Shown here piece by piece: positions 16,667 to 24,900 of a DNA stretch of 64,000 nucleotides. Origin of the DNA: Pelagibacterium montanilacus (GTDB lineage: Bacteria > Pseudomonadota > Alphaproteobacteria > Rhizobiales > Devosiaceae). Where the stretch lies: NCBI RefSeq assembly GCF_003992665.1, contig NZ_RZMX01000025.1, positions 62,001 to 126,000 on the forward strand, in the 5' to 3' direction. A model generated the notes under the pieces. That model had not been told where the DNA came from and did no database searches. It was given only the letters and a program-made list of their open reading frames with translations. Numbering within the stretch: position 1 is the stretch's first letter; each line of letters starts with the position of its first letter. The position numbers and the translations under genes are program-made.

Positions 16667-17401
16667 ATGACCCCCGACGTCGACGGCCTCTCGCGGTTCT
16701 ACCGCACCCCGCTGGGCCGGCTTGCCCGCCGCCTGATTCGCGAACAGGTGTCCGCCTTGGCGGGCGACGTCACCGGACGGCGCATATTGGGGCTGGGCTA
16801 CACCACCCCCTATCTGGGCGCAACGCTTGGAGGTGCCGAGCGGGTTCTGGTCTTCATGCCAGCCCGGCAGGGCGCGGCCCCCTGGCCGCCCGAGGCACCC
16901 AACCACACGGTTCTGTGCGATCCCCTTGAAATGCCGCTCACCGACGCGGCGGTCGATCTGGTGCTGATCGTCCACGGGCTCGAACACGTGGTCGATGCCG
17001 AAGAGCTGATGCGCGAGCTCTGGCGGGTCTGCGCGCCCGGCGCCGATCTCGTCATCGCGGTGCCGCGCCGGCGCGGGCTCTGGGCGGGCATGGACAACAC
17101 CCCCTTCGGCCAGGGCCGCCCCTATTCGCGCAGCCAGCTCGAAAAGCTCCTGCGCGACCATTCCTTCACCCCCCGCGCCTGGCGCGAATGCCTTTACGTG
17201 CCGCCCTTCAACCGGGGCGCCATCGTGCGCTCGGCCCGGGTGTTCGAGCGCACCGGGCGGATGCTGGGCGCGACGTTCGCGGGGGTCATGTGCGTGCACG
17301 CGCGCAAGGAACAGGTGCCCGCGGTCACACGCCGCAAGCGCGCCAGCGCCAGCGCCCCCAGCACGGTCTTCGCCGGCCAGACCGCGCGCAGCCGGCCCTG
17401 A
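16667..17401 (+). CDS. Class I SAM-dependent methyltransferase
   Basis: A 244-residue protein with methyltransferase domain ~residues 35-145: a loose motif I (RRILGLGYTTPYLG), an acidic residue after strand 2, and motif IV-like DLVLIVHGLEHV. The motif I glycines are altered compared with the usual GxGxG. The family, next to gloB in Hyphomicrobiales, has no firm substrate. ATG 16667 is chosen because AAAGGGA lies 6 nt upstream; an in-frame ATG at 16640 and GTG at 16664 are alternatives. The last ~25 residues are a basic, Ser/Ala-rich tail. Divergent from gloB. Confidence 0.82.
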   Translation: MTPDVDGLSRFYRTPLGRLARRLIREQVSALAGDVTGRRILGLGYTTPYLGATLGGAERVLVFMPARQGAAPWPPEAPNHTVLCDPLEMPLTDAAVDLVLIVHGLEHVVDAEELMRELWRVCAPGADLVIAVPRRRGLWAGMDNTPFGQGRPYSRSQLEKLLRDHSFTPRAWRECLYVPPFNRGAIVRSARVFERTGRMLGATFAGVMCVHARKEQVPAVTRRKRASASAPSTVFAGQTARSRP

Positions 17402-17497
17402 CGCGACCGTTTTGCGCCCGATTGCCTTGGCGCACCGGTTTCACTATGGTCCGCCCGCATCCCGCCCTTATCCTGCGCTCTGGTTGACCGGCTGCCC

Positions 17498-18628
17498 ATG
17501 TCCAAGCTGACTGAAACCTCCAAGCTGACTGACACCGCCCTGCCCCGCCCCGTGCCCCAGCCCGGCATTTTAGAGATTTCCGCCTATGTGCCCGGACGCT
17601 CGAGCACGGGCAATGCGCGCGCGCCGATCAAGCTCTCGGCCAATGAATCCCCGCTCGGTGCCAGCCCGCGCGCCATCGAAGCCTACCGCGCGGCCGCCGA
17701 CCGGCTCGAGATCTATCCCGAAGGCTCCTCGCGGCTCCTGCGTGAGGCGCTCGGCGAGGTCAACGCCATCGATCCGGACCGGATCGTCGTGGGCGCGGGG
17801 TCCGACGAGGTGCTGCACCTGCTTGCCCAGGCCTACGTGGGGGTGGGCGACGAGGTGGTCATCTCGCGCTACGGGTTCATGGTCTATCCCATCGTCACCC
17901 GCGCGGCAGGCGGCGTGCCCGTCTTTGCCGAGGAAAACGACTACCACGCCGATGTCGATGCCATCCTCGCCTCTGTGACCGACAAGACCCGGCTGGTTTA
18001 CCTCGCCAACCCCAACAACCCCACCGGCACCTGCCTGCCGGCCTCCGAACTCGACCGGCTCCATGCGGGCCTGCCCGCCAACGTCATCCTCGCGATCGAT
18101 TCGGCCTATGCCGAATACGTCACCGACCCAGATTACGGGGTGGGCATCTCGCTCGTCGAGCGCGCCGAAAACGTCGTGATGGTCCGCACCTTCTCGAAAA
18201 TGGGCCTCGCCGCCGTTCGCGTGGGCTGGCTCTATGGCCCTGCCGCCATCATCGATGTGCTCAACCGCATCCGGGGGCCCTTCAACGTCACGATGCCCGG
18301 CCAGCTTGCCGCCGCCGCCGCGGCCCGTGACCTCGCCTTTATCGCGCGGCTCAAGGCCCACAACGCCCAGTGGCGCGACTGGCTGACCGCTGAGCTCTCG
18401 TCCAACCGCCTGCGCGTCCTGCCCAGCCAGGGCAATTTCGTCCTCGTCCTGTTCCCCGACACCCCCGGCAAGACCGCTGCCGATGCCAATGCGGCGCTGC
18501 TCGAAGAGGGCCTCGTGGTCCGCGAGATGGGGGGCTATGGCATCCCAGAGGGCCTGCGCATTTCCATCGGAAGCGAATCCGCCATGCGGGCGGTCGCTGC
18601 CTGTCTCAAGGACTTCATGGACCAATGA
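17498..18628 (+). CDS. hisC: Histidinol-phosphate / aromatic aminotransferase
   Basis: A 376-residue class I/II aminotransferase. Visible features: KLSANESPLGASP near the N terminus, NPNNPTGT, the PLP-binding Lys 234 in TFSKMGLAAVRVGW, and a C-terminal RISIGSE. HisC converts imidazole-acetol phosphate to histidinol phosphate; because this copy is coupled to tyrA it may work mainly on aromatic substrates (prephenate or phenylpyruvate side), as proposed for such pairs. The stop overlaps the tyrA start. Confidence 0.92.
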   Translation: MSKLTETSKLTDTALPRPVPQPGILEISAYVPGRSSTGNARAPIKLSANESPLGASPRAIEAYRAAADRLEIYPEGSSRLLREALGEVNAIDPDRIVVGAGSDEVLHLLAQAYVGVGDEVVISRYGFMVYPIVTRAAGGVPVFAEENDYHADVDAILASVTDKTRLVYLANPNNPTGTCLPASELDRLHAGLPANVILAIDSAYAEYVTDPDYGVGISLVERAENVVMVRTFSKMGLAAVRVGWLYGPAAIIDVLNRIRGPFNVTMPGQLAAAAAARDLAFIARLKAHNAQWRDWLTAELSSNRLRVLPSQGNFVLVLFPDTPGKTAADANAALLEEGLVVREMGGYGIPEGLRISIGSESAMRAVAACLKDFMDQ

Positions 18629-19551
18629 TGTTCGACAAGATCGCACTGATCGGGATCGGGCTGATCGGCTCGTCCATCTCCCACGCCGTCCGGCGCAAGG
18701 GGCTCGCGCGCGAGATCGCCATTTCCACCCGCCGCGCCGACACGCTCGAGGAAGCCCGCGCCCTGGGGCTGGGCACCCAGTACACGCTGGACGCCGCCGA
18801 AGCCGTCAAAGGCGCAGATCTCGTGGTCCTGGCCGCGCCCGTGGGCGCCTATGAGGCCATCGCGCGCACCATCGCCCCCCATCTGGCTCCCGGCACCATC
18901 GTCACCGATGTGGGCTCGGTCAAACGCCACGTTCTGTCCGCCGTCGGCCCGCACCTGCCCGAGGGCGTCCATTTCGTGCCCGGCCATCCCATGGCGGGCA
19001 CCGAGCATTCGGGGCCCGGAGCCGGCTTTGCCTCGCTCTTTGCCAATCGCTGGACGATCCTCACCCCCGAGCCGGGCACCGACCCCAAGGCCATCGAGAC
19101 GACCGCCGCCTTCTGGCGCGCGCTGGGGGCCGATGTCGAGCTGATGGACGCCGACCACCACGATCTGGTCGTCGCCATCACCAGCCACGTGCCGCACCTG
19201 ATCGCCTACAATATCGTGGGCACCGCCGACGACCTTGAAACGGTCACCAAGTCAGAAGTCATCAAGTTCTCGGCCGGAGGCTTCCGGGACTTCACCCGCA
19301 TCGCCGCGTCCGATCCCGTCATGTGGCGCGACGTGTTCCTGACCAACCGCGAGGCGGTGCTCGAAATGCTTGGCCGGTTCCTCGAAGATCTCAGCACGCT
19401 CCAGCGCGCCGTCAGGGTCGGGGATGGCGAAGCGCTCGAGACGCTCTTTACCCGCACCCGCGCCATCCGCCGCTCGATCATCGACGCTGGCCAGGAAACC
19501 GACGCGCCCGATTTCGGCCGCGCCCATGAGGACGACGGCACGTCCCGGTAG
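18625..19551 (+). CDS. tyrA: Prephenate/arogenate (cyclohexadienyl) dehydrogenase
   Basis: A 308-residue NAD(P)-dependent enzyme of tyrosine synthesis. The Rossmann motif GIGLIGSS (residues ~9-16) is followed by VTDVGSVKR, the catalytic His region HFVPGHPMAGTEHSGP (~residue 113-128) and the dimerising helical C-terminal domain. No ACT domain is present, so feedback control may be weaker than in fused forms. It starts by overlap with hisC and is translationally coupled. The stop TAG is followed by GCGCTTATCCCGAAAAAA, which weakly resembles the left end of the local repeat. Confidence 0.93.
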   Translation: MMFDKIALIGIGLIGSSISHAVRRKGLAREIAISTRRADTLEEARALGLGTQYTLDAAEAVKGADLVVLAAPVGAYEAIARTIAPHLAPGTIVTDVGSVKRHVLSAVGPHLPEGVHFVPGHPMAGTEHSGPGAGFASLFANRWTILTPEPGTDPKAIETTAAFWRALGADVELMDADHHDLVVAITSHVPHLIAYNIVGTADDLETVTKSEVIKFSAGGFRDFTRIAASDPVMWRDVFLTNREAVLEMLGRFLEDLSTLQRAVRVGDGEALETLFTRTRAIRRSIIDAGQETDAPDFGRAHEDDGTSR

Positions 19552-19584
19552 CGCTTATCCCGAAAAAAGAACCAGCCGCCCGGC

Positions 19585-20541
19585 TCAAAAGACCGGCGGC
19601 ACCGTCGCCATCGGCAGCAGGCCGATAAAGATCTGCCCGCCCCGGGCGCTGAGCGTCTGACTGTAGACGCCCTCGTCGTCGGGCCGGCCCAGCAGCATCG
19701 CGGCCATCGGGTCGTCCGAGAAATCGCCGAATCGCTCCACCACGCCCTGGGACTGCACCTCGGCGCTGCCCATCAACAGGCCGTTATCATCGAGGGCCAT
19801 CTCCCCGCTGGCCGAGAGCGACAGCCCCTCGGCCACAGCGTCGAGAGCCCGGACCGTCAGCACCCCGCCATTGGCCTGCCAGAGTGCCGCCATACGCGGA
19901 TCGCCCCAGAGCGCCATTTCGGGCACCGCGGTCAACTGACCGTCGAGCGTTGCTTGCCCGTTCGCGATCTGCAGCCCGCCCATCCCGGCGCCCTCGAGCC
20001 GGACGAAGAGATCGAGCACCGAGCCCGCAGCCTCGCCCTCTCCGCCCTCGACAAGATGGATTTCCGCGCCCTCTACCGCGCCCAGCACCGTGTCCCCGAA
20101 CAGGAGGTCCGACCACACCAGCTCCTCGCCCACCACCGAAAAGCGCTCGATCGTGCTGCCCGAGAGCCGCAGGCTGGCGCGCAGGCTCTCCCAGTCGAGC
20201 TGCTGGCGCGAACCGGTAAAGGCATCGGAAATCTCGGCCGGTCCCTCGGCGAAAAGCTGCATATGGGTGGGCCGATAGATAAGCGCGGTGCCATAGATCG
20301 AGTTGACGGCCAGCGTTATGTCGCCCGAGGTTATCCGCGCGCCCTCGCACCGGGGCGCGAACTGGAACGGGAACCCCCGCACCGCGCGCGTCTCGCATTC
20401 GAGACGAGGCGCCATGACCCCGTCATTGCTCTCAAGCGCCGCGAGCTCGGTGTCGATCTGGCTGGCCACGAACAGCCACACGCCGGCCCACAGGGCGCAG
20501 ACGGCAAGCACGATGATGATGACAATGACAAAACGCTTCAT
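19585..20541 (-). CDS. DUF2125 domain protein
   Basis: A 318-residue protein with one N-terminal anchor helix (VIVIIIVLAVCALWAGVWLFV) and a large periplasmic beta-rich domain (DUF2125), including DTELAALESND and GFPFQFAPRC near the start. DUF2125 proteins are common in alphaproteobacteria and have no known role; the fold resembles AsmA-like or lipid-handling beta structures (inference). ATG 20541 is chosen because it directly precedes the basic-hydrophobic anchor; the frame extends to 20604. Convergent with tyrA, divergent from chaC. Confidence 0.88.
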   Translation of the reverse strand: MKRFVIVIIIVLAVCALWAGVWLFVASQIDTELAALESNDGVMAPRLECETRAVRGFPFQFAPRCEGARITSGDITLAVNSIYGTALIYRPTHMQLFAEGPAEISDAFTGSRQQLDWESLRASLRLSGSTIERFSVVGEELVWSDLLFGDTVLGAVEGAEIHLVEGGEGEAAGSVLDLFVRLEGAGMGGLQIANGQATLDGQLTAVPEMALWGDPRMAALWQANGGVLTVRALDAVAEGLSLSASGEMALDDNGLLMGSAEVQSQGVVERFGDFSDDPMAAMLLGRPDDEGVYSQTLSARGGQIFIGLLPMATVPPVF

Positions 20542-20760
20542 GGCAGCCTTCTTACCGGTTCGCCTCCTGGCCGTCACCGGACTTTTTTGCCCGCGCCAGC
20601 CCACCGCATGGCGCCCCGGCGCTGCTCAGCTTTTCTCGAGAGGGACCGGCGGCAGGCCGATCCCGTTGCGCAACCACGCGCAACGCGCCGGGACGAGGGC
20701 CGGCAGCGATCGTCCACCGGCCCGCTTGTGCCTTTCATGGCCCCATGGCAAGAAGACGGC

Positions 20761-21357
20761 ATGGCCAATGACAACGACCAGCCCCTGTCCTGGGTGTTCG
20801 GCTATGGATCACTGATCTGGCGGCCGGGCTTCCCTTTTGTTCGCGCCGAGCGCGCCCTCATGCGCGGCGTGCACCGGCGCCTGTGCATCTTCTCGCACCG
20901 GCACAGAGGCACACCCGAGCAGCCCGGCCTCGTCTTCGGGCTTGAACGGGGCGGATCGTGCATCGGCATGGCCTTTGAGGTCGCCCCCGAGCGGTGGATC
21001 GAGGTGCGCGACTATCTGCGCGAGCGCGAGCAGGTGACCGGCGTCTATCGCGAAACCCGCCGCCCGGTGAAGCTGGCCAGCGGTGAGATCGTCCCGGCCC
21101 TCACCTTCGTCACCGATCCCGGCCACATCCAGTACGCAGGCCGACTGGCCATCGACGACCAGTTCGCCCTGGTCAGGCGCGCCAGCGGCGCGTCAGGGCC
21201 CAACGCCGATTATGTGGTCAACACCGCCAGCCACCTCGAACAACTCGGCATTCCCGACGGCCGCCTCGACGCCCTGAGCGCCCGGCTGCGCAGCGCAGCC
21301 ACCGATGAGATGCACGAAGCGGGCAAACCGCAATCCGGACCGGCCGGTGCGCGATAG
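20761..21357 (+). CDS. chaC: ChaC-type gamma-glutamylcyclotransferase
   Basis: A 198-residue ChaC-family enzyme that cleaves glutathione to 5-oxoproline and Cys-Gly. The substrate loop VFGYGSLIW starts at about residue 11, and the catalytic Glu is in REREQVTGVY (~residue 88). An in-frame ATG at 20737 would add eight residues. The TAG stop (21355-21357) is at the same time the left end of a repeat element. The gene closes the gloB-to-chaC cluster and links to glutathione turnover. Confidence 0.9.
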   Translation: MANDNDQPLSWVFGYGSLIWRPGFPFVRAERALMRGVHRRLCIFSHRHRGTPEQPGLVFGLERGGSCIGMAFEVAPERWIEVRDYLREREQVTGVYRETRRPVKLASGEIVPALTFVTDPGHIQYAGRLAIDDQFALVRRASGASGPNADYVVNTASHLEQLGIPDGRLDALSARLRSAATDEMHEAGKPQSGPAGAR

Positions 21358-21461
21358 AGCGGTTCCAGGAGAGTGGAAACTCTTTTCCAGATCGGAAACC
21401 CGGCGAGCCAAAGACCGGGAGTTCCCGGTCCGATTTACTCGGAACCGGACAAGGTTCAGAG
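21355..21461 (+). repeat. Palindromic intergenic repeat, degenerate full copy
   Basis: The left end TAGAGCGGTTCC and hairpin (GGAAACTCTTTTCC) are recognisable; the right palindrome is changed to CCGGTCCGA...TCGGAACCGG, still self-complementary over most of its arms. It supplies the stop codon of chaC. Confidence 0.65.
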
Positions 21462-21777
21462 CACGCTCGAGCGCCACCCTGGAGAGGGAGGCACCGGTCT
21501 CCCTCCATTCTCCCATAGCCAGACCGCGATACCGCTCCCCCTCCCGCACCAATGGTCGAAAGAGGCAGCCGCCTGCCTTGAGAGCACGCGCCGGCACCGT
21601 AAGTGGCATTTTACAGCGGCCATCGGGGCACCGCCCGGACCACCGTCCGATTCTTCGGAAGGACGGGCACTGCCCACCCTCCGGTTCTCGGGTTAGCCGC
21701 GTGCGCCGGCACTGCCCCTCGAATGCGACACGGCGCGCTGACCTTCATTGATCAGTCAGGCAGGGCCGGGCATTCAT
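21462..21777. other. Intergenic stretch with no recognised gene
   Basis: Between the repeat after chaC and the SOS-controlled gene. Only short frames with poor composition are present on either strand, with no ribosome binding sites or familiar motifs. A TGATCA-centred sequence near 21750 is not a convincing terminator. I see no feature here. Confidence 0.5.
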
Positions 21778-22113
21778 TCAGGCAGCGCTGCGCACCAAAG
21801 GGCAGCGCACCCCCTCAAGATCCCAGACCAGCGTCATGCGTGAGAGGTCGTCGCCCGGATCGGGCAGGCAATACATGGCCATGCCTTCGGCCAGCGCGCG
21901 GCGGAATCGCTCCCGGCTCGCCTGATCGGCGATCAGGTCCTCGGCCGTGCCGGCCCAGCCGACCGCATCACCGGCCAAGACGTAAAACCATCCCTCCATC
22001 AGGGTCGCGCCGGTCGCATCGACCCGCTCGAGGCCATAGCGTTGGCCCGAGCGTCCGAACCAGACGGTCGTCCCCGAGCCTCTCCCGGCTCCCTGGGCAA
22101 TGCTTCGTGTCAT
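21778..22113 (-). CDS. Hypothetical protein under predicted LexA (SOS) control
   Basis: A 111-residue soluble protein with no membrane segment or signal peptide. A Trp/Gly-rich first half (TTVWFGRSGQRYGLERVD, EGWFYVLAGD) suggests a small beta barrel; the second half is helical (EDLIADQASRERFRRALAEGM). No family is recognised. The start is supported by GAGGGG 6 nt upstream and by a strong promoter, TTGACA-N17-TAATTT, whose -10 lies inside a GAAC-N7-GAAC LexA box. It is transcribed alone. A DNA-damage role follows only from the operator. Confidence 0.72.
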   Translation of the reverse strand: MTRSIAQGAGRGSGTTVWFGRSGQRYGLERVDATGATLMEGWFYVLAGDAVGWAGTAEDLIADQASRERFRRALAEGMAMYCLPDPGDDLSRMTLVWDLEGVRCPLVRSAA

Positions 22114-22156
22114 GGCTACCCCTCGCTGCCCCCGGACGCGAACATCGCGCCAACAA

Positions 22157-22171
22157 GAACAAAATTAGAAC
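22157..22171. promoter_or_regulatory. LexA (SOS) box of the alphaproteobacterial type
   Basis: GAAC (22157-22160), seven bases AAAATTA, GAAC (22168-22171); on the transcribed strand GTTC-TAATTTT-GTTC. This direct repeat is the established LexA site in alphaproteobacteria and overlaps the -10 hexamer of the gene at 21778-22113. Confidence 0.75.
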
Positions 22172-22190
22172 AAACACCCGCAGATGTCAA
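22162..22190 (-). promoter_or_regulatory. Predicted sigma-70 promoter of the SOS-controlled gene
   Basis: On the minus strand: TTGACA (22190-22185), 17-bp spacer, TAATTT (22167-22162). A consensus -35 and an AT-rich -10; expected start near 22155, giving a 42-nt leader. Confidence 0.75.
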
Positions 22191-22288
22191 TTGCGCTCCA
22201 TGCGCTCCACCCCGCATGATCCGGATTGAGCCCACATATTGTGTCTAATTTTCGGCAGAATACAATCTCTGGATTCAAGACATCGCGA

Positions 22289-23098
22289 TCAGGATGCTTG
22301 GCCCATCCGCGCCTCGAGCTCGGCGATCCGCGCCCTCAGCCTTGGGGAGATGGGCCGGGCGAGCCCCGCCTGCACGTCCTCAAGGATCATGCGGTCAGTC
22401 TCGCCCTCAATGGCCGCGATCAGCCGCTCCTCGAATTCGGCGGGCGCGAGCCCGGGCGCGATCGGCGGCAGAAATCTGGCCCGTGCCTTGCCTGGCCACA
22501 GCACGGGGCTGTTGCGCCCCCAGTAGAGCCCTGAGGTCAGCGCCACGGGCACCACCGGAACCCCCAGCGCGACGTACATGCGTATGATGCCCGAGCGGTA
22601 GGCCGGCGCCTCGAGCGGCGCCCGGCGCGTGCCCTCGGGGTAGATGATCACTTCGCAGCCCCGGTCCACCGCCTCCTGGGCGCTGGCCAGCATCAGCGGC
22701 ACCGCGTCCCGCCCGCGCTTGCGATCGACCGGCACCGCATTCATCCATGCGGCGGCCCAGCCGAAAAAGGGAATCGCGAGCAGTTCCTTCTTGGCGATGA
22801 AGGCCGGCTGGCCCATGTGGGGCAGGATGGCGAAGATATCCCAGTCGGACTGGTGTTTGGCCGCCACGATATAGGCGCCCTCCGGCAGGTTTGTCATGCC
22901 GGTCACCTCGCTGCGGATACCCACCAGCCAGCGCAGCAGGAAAAGGGTCGCGACCGACCAGTAGCGCACGATCGCCCATCCGGATTTGCGCCGGGTCGGC
23001 ATCAGCTTGGCCATGGTGCCGACGAGCAGCGCCAGAAAGAAAGTATGGACGAAGAACGCGAGGTAAAAGAGCGTGGAGCGAACAGCCTGAACGATCAT
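22289..23098 (-). CDS. plsC: 1-acyl-sn-glycerol-3-phosphate acyltransferase
   Basis: A 269-residue inner-membrane acyltransferase that makes phosphatidic acid. An N-terminal hydrophobic stretch is followed by the catalytic HX4D motif in AAKHQSDWDIFAI (~residue 80) and the acceptor-binding IIYPEGTRRAP (~residue 150). The usual Asn before the catalytic His is Lys. It lies 28 bp after ftsX on the same strand, so lipid synthesis is probably co-transcribed with ftsEX. Confidence 0.9.
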   Translation of the reverse strand: MIVQAVRSTLFYLAFFVHTFFLALLVGTMAKLMPTRRKSGWAIVRYWSVATLFLLRWLVGIRSEVTGMTNLPEGAYIVAAKHQSDWDIFAILPHMGQPAFIAKKELLAIPFFGWAAAWMNAVPVDRKRGRDAVPLMLASAQEAVDRGCEVIIYPEGTRRAPLEAPAYRSGIIRMYVALGVPVVPVALTSGLYWGRNSPVLWPGKARARFLPPIAPGLAPAEFEERLIAAIEGETDRMILEDVQAGLARPISPRLRARIAELEARMGQAS

Positions 23099-23126
23099 TT
23101 GCCCGTATCCTTGCTGCGCCCGGGAA

Positions 23127-24047
23127 TCACGAAATCTGGGAGAGGAACCGTCGCACGGTCAACCGCGAGGTGATCGCCGTCAGCCCAGCGATCACCAGCA
23201 CCACGCCGGCAAGCCCCAGAATGCCGCTCAGCCCCAGCGAGAACTGCCCGAAAAGAATCCCGATCTGCTGACCCGATTCGTCGGGAACCACCGTGCTCAT
23301 GGCGGCGCTCACCATGGTGAAGAACAGGATCGCCGCGACCCCGCCGAACACCCCGCCCCGCAGTCCGATCAAAAGGAACCGCCCCTGAAACTCGCCGGCG
23401 ATGAACCGGTTCGAGGCCCCGATGAAATGCAGCACGTCCACGATGTCGCGGTTGGTGGACATGGTCCCCCGCGTGGCAAAGACGATGGCCAGCGCCGTCG
23501 CCACGAGGATCAGGCCCAGCACCAGGATGCCCGAGACGACCACAGTGCCGGCCATGGTGTTGAGCTGCACCCGCCAGGCCGCATGGGTCTCGATCGTGGT
23601 GCCCGGAATGGTCGCGAGGTCACGCTCGAGCCGGCCGATATCGAACCCGTTGGGGTCCGAAAGCCGCACGATCACCAGCCGGGGGATCGAGAGGTCGGTA
23701 AGATCGAGCCCCGCGCCCAGCCATGGCTCGAGCAGCGCCTCGCTGTCTTCCACGCTGAGCACTTCGGTGCCCGCAACTCCGGGGATCGCCTCGGCCAGCG
23801 AGACCGCGAGGCGCAGATTGCTGTCCATCACCTCCCCGTCGATGGGCCGGAGCTGCACGGTGATCTCCCGGCCCACATCGGCCGACCAGGCCAGCGCCGA
23901 GTTCTGCACCAGCAGCACGCCCCCGAAGGTGACGCACGAAAGGAAGGTCATGATGCCGATCAGCAGCATCAGGGTACGCCCGGCCACCGATTGCGCCGGC
24001 ACGATGGCGTTGGGCCGCGGCCAGCCCAGCTTGCGGCCCTCAGTCAT
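23127..24047 (-). CDS. ftsX: Cell-division ABC transporter permease FtsX
   Basis: A 306-residue protein with the FtsX layout: cytoplasmic N terminus, TM1 (~residues 25-48), a ~120-residue periplasmic loop, then three further helices (~165-190, ~225-250, ~270-295). FtsX with FtsE sits at the septum and activates peptidoglycan hydrolases through the periplasmic loop. It overlaps ftsE by 8 bp. The sequence is divergent, as usual for alphaproteobacterial FtsX. Confidence 0.88.
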   Translation of the reverse strand: MTEGRKLGWPRPNAIVPAQSVAGRTLMLLIGIMTFLSCVTFGGVLLVQNSALAWSADVGREITVQLRPIDGEVMDSNLRLAVSLAEAIPGVAGTEVLSVEDSEALLEPWLGAGLDLTDLSIPRLVIVRLSDPNGFDIGRLERDLATIPGTTIETHAAWRVQLNTMAGTVVVSGILVLGLILVATALAIVFATRGTMSTNRDIVDVLHFIGASNRFIAGEFQGRFLLIGLRGGVFGGVAAILFFTMVSAAMSTVVPDESGQQIGILFGQFSLGLSGILGLAGVVLVIAGLTAITSRLTVRRFLSQIS

Positions 24048-24699
24048 GAAAGCTCAGCTCCCCGTCTTCGAGAAGCATGCGCGGATAGGAGAATTTCTCC
24101 AGAAGGTTCAGCTCGTGGGTGGCGAGAATGATGGTCGTCCCCATGCGGTTGAGCTCCTCGAAGAGATGCAGCAGCCGCTCGGACAGTTCTGGGTCCACAT
24201 TGCCCGTGGGCTCGTCAGCCAGCAGGATATCGGGCTTGGCGATCACCGCGCGCGCAATGGCCGCGCGCTGCTTTTCCCCGCCCGAAAGCACCGCCGGATG
24301 GGCATCCATCCGGTCGCCCAGCCCCACCCAGTCGAGCAATTCCTCGACATTGGCGCGATAGCTCGCCTCGGCCTGGCCGCGCACCCGCAGGGGCAGGCCC
24401 ACATTCTCGAACGTGGTCAGATGATCGAGCAGCCGGAATTCCTGGAACACGATCCCGATATGCCGGCGCATCTGCAACAGCCGGTCGCGGTCGAGCGTGG
24501 TCACGTCCTCGCCGAACAGGGACACCGACCCGCGCGTGGGCTTGAGCGAAAGCAGCAAAAGCCTGAGCAGCGATGTCTTGCCCGACCCGGAGGGGCCCGT
24601 CAGGAAGTGGAACGAACCGGGAGAAATCCTGAACGTCAGATCCTTGAGAATTTCCGGACCGTGCCCATAGCGCAGCCCGACGTTTTCGAACGCGATCAA
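24040..24699 (-). CDS. ftsE: Cell-division ATP-binding protein FtsE
   Basis: A 219-residue ATPase: Walker A GPSGSGKTS (~residue 35), signature LSGGEKQR (~137), Walker B ILLADEPTGNVDP, switch HELNLLEK. The length equals that of typical FtsE. The TTG at 24699 is chosen as start because GGAG lies 8 nt upstream and MIAFENVGLRYG is the canonical beginning; the open frame continues upstream for ~1 kb only because the opposite strand is coding. Divergent from the zinc-ribbon gene at 24901. Confidence 0.92.
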   Translation of the reverse strand: MIAFENVGLRYGHGPEILKDLTFRISPGSFHFLTGPSGSGKTSLLRLLLLSLKPTRGSVSLFGEDVTTLDRDRLLQMRRHIGIVFQEFRLLDHLTTFENVGLPLRVRGQAEASYRANVEELLDWVGLGDRMDAHPAVLSGGEKQRAAIARAVIAKPDILLADEPTGNVDPELSERLLHLFEELNRMGTTIILATHELNLLEKFSYPRMLLEDGELSFHD

Positions 24700-24827
24700 A
24701 CCCACCGCTCCGCGAATCAATAAGTGCCCGATACTAGCGAAATGCCAGCCTTTGACCATCGCAGTGGCCGCAATAGGGCACCGTTTCAAGAGTTTTAACC
24801 TCACCCCGCTTAATCTTGGGGACCCAG

Positions 24828-24900
24828 AGCGTTTCCGAAAAAACCGGAAGCCCTGTTCTGGCTCGGACGCGCGACACATCAGGAACCCTGGGCCCAGACC
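24828..24900 (+). repeat. Palindromic intergenic repeat, degenerate partial copy
   Basis: AGAGCGTTTCCGAAAAAA...GCTCGGACGCGCGACACATCAGGAACCCTGGGCCCAG resembles the left hairpin and middle block; the right palindrome is missing. It ends directly before the GTG of the next gene. Confidence 0.55.

Noticed and set aside
19549-19575. tyrA stop region as a further repeat copy
   Set aside because: TAGCGCTTATCCCGAAAAAA resembles the left end only loosely and no middle or right block follows.
22162-22171. The AT-rich patch before the 111-aa gene as a simple -10 region only
   Set aside because: It is a -10, but the exact GAAC-N7-GAAC spacing around it fits a LexA box too well to treat as promoter alone.
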